Shown piece by piece: positions 58,611 to 64,000 of a stretch of DNA of 64,000 nucleotides. The notes below the pieces were generated by a model. The model had not been told where the DNA came from. It made no database searches and worked only from the letters and a program-made list of their open reading frames with translations. This DNA comes from Sipunculus nudus (lineage: Eukaryota > Annelida > Sipuncula > Golfingiida > Sipunculidae). The DNA is taken from assembly GCA_026874595.1 (NCBI GenBank), contig CM049309.1, forward strand, positions 40,561,079 to 40,625,078. The letters are read 5' to 3'. Position numbers and translations under genes: made by a program. Position 1 is the stretch's first letter; each line of letters starts with the position of its first letter.

Positions 58611-59960
58611 CATAAATGTAAAATATTATCATGGTATATATCAGACATATCGACAATCCGTTCGCAGTTTATATATTACCAATAGTGTTGCTCCACTTGC
58701 ACATTAGTTAGTTTCTATTTGTTTCAACGAGTATGGTTACATATAAGCCCTTGAGGACTTGATACAAATTATCTATGTTTATTGTATTCGGATACTGTAT
58801 GTATGTAGATGTCACAATAATAAACAAGCATTCTTTCTTCTGTTGTATTGGTTGTTTCACTTTTAACACAAAGTTTCACTGTATCCAGATAAAAGTTAAT
58901 GAGTGAATGTAAGTGTATGTATTGACACTTTAATTCATCTTTCCTTTTAATAACTGTTTATGATTTAACCACAGTCGCTTAAATTCCTATTTTTAGTTAT
59001 GTTTTTATCTAGAAATGGATGAAACTGTGAACAAAATAAGCATATATTCGTGCCTTACATCTCGGTGCTGTGTACAGAGATATCGTGTATCACTAAAGTC
59101 TAAAGAGGTGCCAAAAACACACTGTTCTATTGCTTTCTTCCATTCCCCCCCCACTGAAATAAGGATTCAGGCAACTGTGATTAAACTGATAGAGGAAAAC
59201 TTAATGAAATCATATATTTGTCAGAAATTAAATCACAATAGTTCTATGGTTATCTGAATCAGGCTACTATGATGACCTCCTCAAAATATCTCACTTCAAT
59301 AGAAATTCCATTTCCTTTTCATTTAATATCAAGCAGTACAAAAAAAATCAAGTACCTAATGTAAGTATAACATATTATATGTATACAACTAACATAATTA
59401 GTGCAAACAAATACAATTATGAGCACACAATTTTTGTTGATTTCAATAATTGTTCCCCAATGCAAGGCATCTAAAGCAAAAGAAGAACTTAATAATTCAT
59501 TAAAAGATGCTTTTACTATGATACAAATAAAATGATTTTATTCCCTGACAATCACAACACGTGCATGAGGGGTATGAACCTCCCTCTCTCCCTCCACAAA
59601 TATAACAGTATGAAAGGCTATTTCAAATTTACCCCTTAGCAAGACAACCTTGAACAATCCACAAAATATTAAATTCCTAAAAAAGGTTATATAAACTTTG
59701 AAATACAATATTTTGATCAAAGAAATATATTAAGATAAGAATAGTAAATGAAATGAACAGCATAACAAAAGTTATAAATGAACTAACCAGTATGAATGAA
59801 CAATTTCTATGTCTAAATACTGACAAATACATATGATCATTCAAATTGAACCTTGAAAGGATAAAAACTATTGATTTCAATCAGATCCCGAGGGGGGGGG
59901 AGGGTCTAGGGGGTCTGGATTAACATCTTTTCAGCTGATGCATCATTGTTTCAAGAGCAT
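58611..59960. other. Non-genic DNA
   Basis: AT-rich; an 80-codon open stretch at 59015 has no recognisable domain. A G-run tract at 59890 belongs with the element that follows. Confidence 0.3.
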
Positions 59961-59962
59961 CA

Positions 59963-60262
59963 CACCAAGGGGCAGATCCAGGAATTAGGAAAAGGGTGGG
60001 GGGTCCATACCAGGAGGACTAATGACAAAGCTTACAAAAAGGTCCCAGGTCTGGAAAAGAGGGACCCAGGAAAACCCTTAAAAAAAGGTTACAGTGGCTG
60101 AAAGGGGGGATCCAGACCCCTGGACCGCCTCTGGATCCTCTTCTGACACCCATTTTTGAGGTCTGGAGGCTCCCATTTTCCAGACCTGAGGACCTTATTA
60201 AGGTTTTCTCATCATTTATGTTGGCCTGCCCCCTCCCTTTCCTAAATCCTGGACTCATCCCC
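59963..60262. mobile_element. G/C-homopolymer-rich MITE, copy 2
   Basis: Left end AAGGGGCAGATCCAGGAATT and AGGAAAAGG; right end CCTTTCCTAAATCCTGGA and CTCATCCCCTG, an imperfect inverted repeat of about 28 bp. It is related to 7862-8074. Confidence 0.55.
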
Positions 60263-60532
60263 TGCAGTGATCCATTTGTTCATTACTGACCAACATTCAA
60301 AATATAATGTTATATGCACATTAAAGACATATGTAAAATACTCTGGACACAAGTTAATTACATCATATGTGTTTCAATGATCATAAAAAAAGAAGCAACC
60401 TCAGAACATGAATGGAAAGGTTTCATCTCAGCATATCCAGAAACTGTCAACAGGTGTCAGCACTGACAGGCTAGTAAACATTTGAGGTCCAATATTGAAG
60501 TGGTTCATGTTTTGTACAATGCATAAAGTATG

Positions 60533-62230
60533 TAAATGTCACAGGCGAAATTAGAATCCAGGCGGATTTAAAATCCGCCTAGGCGAGATTGAAATTTAGA
60601 TTTTGCCTAGGCGAGATTAAAATTTCTTTTTCGCCTAGGCGGATTTAAAATCTGCCTAGGCGAGATTGAAATTTTGATTCCGCCTAGGCGAGATTAAAAT
60701 CCTGTTATGATCATATGTAGGATTTCAATCTCGCCTAGGCGGATTTAAAATCTGCCAAGGCGAGACTGAAATTTTGATTTCGCCTTGGCCATATTAAAAT
60801 CCTAGCTATTAATCTGCTTCAATCAATTATCTGGTTTAATCATGCTGATTATTTCATTATAATGTATATCTAAAAAAGTATAATCTTAAAATTTATGATA
60901 ACATTATAAAATTAGTGATTAAACAAGTTTCTTGAGCTTAAAATAAATTCTGATTTATTACACTCATGATTTTACTGGGGTTGTCCTTTTATTTTTAACG
61001 TTTTTAATAATAATAATTTAATTTTAGCAGACTGACAAAACAACACGAAATATGTTAGTGTACACATCTGTAAACACTGGTTTATATGAGAATATCTGAA
61101 TATTTTATTTTAGATGTTACCAAGAGAAACAGTTTATTTTAAAATATCCTGAAATACACTAGTCTACTTTAAAAATATCTCAACCTTATTGTTAAGATAT
61201 ATTTTTTCCCTATTTCTTTTAAGTGTACACAAGAACATTGAGCCTCAGAACATTGAGTAGCTGCAAAAAATGACAGATATTATTGTATAAATAAATGAGG
61301 GAATTAAACAGACTAGGAAATGTATATTCTGAGAGTAACTAACAAGAATACATGTATAAAAAGATACCCTTTTATTATATTTAACATTTAGCAATTCCAT
61401 AACTGCATGGTAATCACATTCTAAAATATGCAGTATGCACCATTTATAATAAACAATATAAATAACTAAAATATTCAAATACCTGTATCTTCCTTGCCCC
61501 TTTCAGCTAATAAAAAGCCAAAATTTAACGTTATTTGCCAAGGCAAAAAATAAATGATGAAACCTGAAAAAATCAGACTGAAAATATACCTTTTTTTTTA
61601 AATTTCACCCACCTGTCAGAAAAATTCCATCACTTCTGTAAAGCATTCTTTAGCATCAGTGATTATAAAAATCCATTTATTTTTTTATGTTCATTAAGAT
61701 AAAGTGTTCTCAATAAACTGATCTTTCCAAATCCAAAGTTTCTGTAAGACTTACACTTAAAACAAAGCAAAATCAAAATTTCCGTCTTGTTGGCCTGGGC
61801 AGATCTTAAATTCCTTAAATGGTCCTATTCATTAAGATGTTCAGATATACAATTCTCAACAGATAAATCTCTTCAAGCCAATTGTGAGAATAAACTGCAA
61901 TTATTATGAAACAATCAGCATGATTAAACCAAAGAATTGAATGAAGCAGATTAAAAGCTAGGATTTTAATCTGGCCTAGGCAAAATCAGAATTTCAATCT
62001 CACCTAGGCAGATTTAAAATCCGCCTAGGCGAGATTAAAATCCTACATATAATCATAACAGGATTTTAATCTCGCCTAGGTGGAATCAGAATTTCAATCT
62101 CGCCTAGGCAGATTTAAAATCCGCCTAGGCGAGATTGAAATTTTAATCTCGCCTAGGCGAAATCAAAATTTCAATCACGCCTAGGTGGATTTTAAATCCG
62201 CCTGGATTCTAATTTCGCCTGTGACATAAA
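60533..62230. mobile_element. Foldback element with about 310-bp inverted ends made of CGCCTAGGCG repeats
   Basis: The element 60537-62226 begins TGTCACAGGCGAAATTAGAA and ends with the inverse, flanked by TAAA on both sides (60533-60536 and 62227-62230). Both arms (to about 60850 and from about 61914) carry many copies of the palindrome CGCCTAGGCG alternating with GATTAAAAT or GATTGAAAT, and the pairing continues inward over TAATCTGCTTCA and GGTTTAATCATGCTGATT. The 1-kb centre is AT-rich without an open frame. Confidence 0.75.
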
Positions 62231-62370
62231 CATATATGGGTCTTGTACATGGATTTGCAAGGTCTCCTGTAAGATAAGGGCTATGGTATAACACTAATAC
62301 ACTAATAAATATTTTATTATATAATAAATGATATGATCATGTATTTGTTCACAGTTCTACAAACCTGGAA

Positions 62371-62377
62371 AATATAT

Positions 62378-62420
<43 letters not shown>
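62371..62420. repeat. (TA)n/(CATA)n microsatellite
   Basis: TA run with CATACATACA near its start, 140 bp right of the foldback element. Confidence 0.9.
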
Positions 62421-62427
<7 letters not shown>

Positions 62428-63318
62428 CAGTATATATCACCAACACTGAGAAAACAGGGCTGATACACATAATATCATAGTTTCAAGTAAATAATTGTAA
62501 TCAAATCTGAAAGGCCTGATAAATGTCTTATTAAGACATGATTCAGCTGGACAAGACTCTATGATTGAATGCTTGATCACTGTTGTGTATGAATGGTAAA
62601 GTATATGTGTTGTAATATTTGAATGTCTAACAAAAAAACATTTTGTATCACTGTTCACACGTATCAACAAGCAATTTACAAGTATTTGCATCATTTCAAT
62701 ACTTGTGCTATGCCCTCTTAACGGTTTCATAACCTACATATAATTTAATGGGGTATCTCAAAATAAACAAGGTCATCAGTAAGTGGACATTTCTATGTAT
62801 GTTTCATTGTAAGTTTCAATTAAATACATAACTATGATTACACACATAATTGCTTGCTCATATGAATAGTGCTCAACATGTGCATTTCTTCTTCTTATCT
62901 TTCTTTATCTTATCTTTTACAGTCATATCTGTATGTATGTGAAGCCTTAATCTCAACATCTACATTATTCTTTACATTCATTCTAAAAATGATACTATGT
63001 ATATGTGTACTCAAGAACAATCTGTTTTTACCTCTCTGTCTGAAGAGTCAATCTCAACATATGCATGATTGAAAGTGAGTGATTATGTGAGAACAACCTC
63101 TGTTAATATTAACATGTCTGTGTGATAACAGTCAATCTAATTATGTACATGTGTGATGTATTTGTATCACCTTGACTTCCACCACAAGAAAATTAAACAA
63201 ATACCGATAAAATATTCTTTATAAAGACTTTCATCAAATTTAGAGGTCTCTTTCCATTGAATAATTAAATATCATCAATGCAACAACACATGGGCATACA
63301 TTGATACAGATACTGTTG
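62421..63318. other. Non-genic DNA
   Basis: AT-rich DNA; no exon, repeat structure or RNA gene that I can support. Confidence 0.3.
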
Positions 63319-63688
63319 TTTTTATTTACGAGGGTTTCAAATTTGCAGTGTTCACAAAAGGGAATTTCTCAAGAAAATAAAACCATAATAAGAGGTCCCA
63401 TCATCAAAGGCAAAATTGAAAAGTAAAAGGTTGACATTATGAATAAAAAAAGAGACTGACATTTTAAATGATATCAGATTTTTCCAATTGTCTGCCATTA
63501 ACAAACTATACTTTCTCTTAATAAGATTTTTGGACATAGTATCTGATACAATTATTTCACTTGATAATGGTTAAACACTTTGTATAGGTGTCATTGTATT
63601 GTAAGATCACGAAAACAGAACCCTTGTGAAACACTGAAAAAGTGAAAATCATAAAATTTTAACCTCCCAAATATGAAACCAACTACAG
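63319..63688. repeat. Dispersed element, copy 2
   Basis: GAGGGTTTCAAATTTGCAGT at the left and CTTGTGAAACACT to CCAACTACAGTATA at the right match 40532-40822, with a longer centre. Confidence 0.45.
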
Positions 63689-64000
63689 TATATAACTATG
63701 TACTGTAGTGTACTGGGGAATCCGTATTTGTTACAGCAATGTTTAATAATTATGATTCAAGTACAATGAAAAATGAAACCTTCAGGTTTAACAATTTTGG
63801 GCTCTAAGTATAATTGAGAACTTTACATACATACTCGTGGTAAAAGCATCCCAAGTGTAATTAAATTTTCTTTTATCTGGTGTGAATTTGTGCAAAATCT
63901 GAAATAATAACAGACTATTCTTTCAAATGTCTTGTTCTCAGGCACAGACAATATAAGAAACAGTACATTAAATTCAACACTTTCAACACACTGAATAAAA

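Overview
This is a stretch of AT-rich animal genomic DNA: spliced genes with GT/AG introns, TATA-box promoters, AATAAA signals, many (TA)n microsatellites, MITEs and LINE debris. The gene content (an SLC35D-type nucleotide-sugar transporter, and secreted or membrane proteins that join a rhamnose-lectin-like domain to a CUB domain) and the repeat style fit a lophotrochozoan, most likely a bivalve mollusc. That placement is an inference. All homology statements come from reading the sequence; no search was run.

Layout. (1) 0.3-6.2 kb, minus strand: the 5' half of an SLC35D-like transporter gene (four exons recognised), running off the left edge, with MITEs in its intron and upstream. (2) 6.2-18.4 kb: no intact gene; a piggyBac-type MITE, a decayed LINE, several microsatellites, and a degenerate satellite-like array at 15.4-17.06 kb. 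(3) 18.4-34.6 kb and 43.0-55.4 kb: a tandem family of one receptor-like gene. R1 (18.6-20.1 kb) is a truncated pseudogene. R2 (22.1-28.2 kb) is complete in structure but frameshifted in its ectodomain exon. R2i (30.1-31.8 kb, minus strand) is an inverted ectodomain fragment. R3t (33.2-33.8 kb) is a decayed tail exon. R4 (43.5-49.8 kb) is the only copy that reads open from signal peptide to stop. R4i (51.7-54.1 kb, minus strand) is an inverted fragment split by a transposon. The block R2+R2i (about 21.7-33.0 kb) was copied as a unit to make R4+R4i (about 43.1-55.35 kb). (4) 34.6-43 kb and 55.4-64 kb: repeat-rich DNA without recognised genes, including a foldback element with about 310-bp inverted ends at 60.5-62.2 kb.

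The most notable content is the receptor family. R4 encodes a predicted 502-residue type I membrane protein: signal peptide, a Cys-rich SUEL-lectin-like segment, a CUB domain, a Ser/Thr-rich stalk from small phase 1-1 exons, one membrane helix, and a 200-residue tail with nine tyrosines after the first juxtamembrane one, including a consensus ITIM (V-M-Y-D-T-I) and three or four Y-A-x-V repeats. This looks like a tyrosine-signalling surface receptor, possibly immune, that evolves by duplication, inversion and exon decay. The stalk exon pair was internally duplicated and each pair lost the opposite member. One dead stalk exon grew into a 40-bp minisatellite whose unit length is not a multiple of three. 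A small transposon family with 7-bp inverted ends and 9-bp target duplications has inserted in the duplicated blocks; empty sites in the sister copies confirm two of the insertions or their target sequences.
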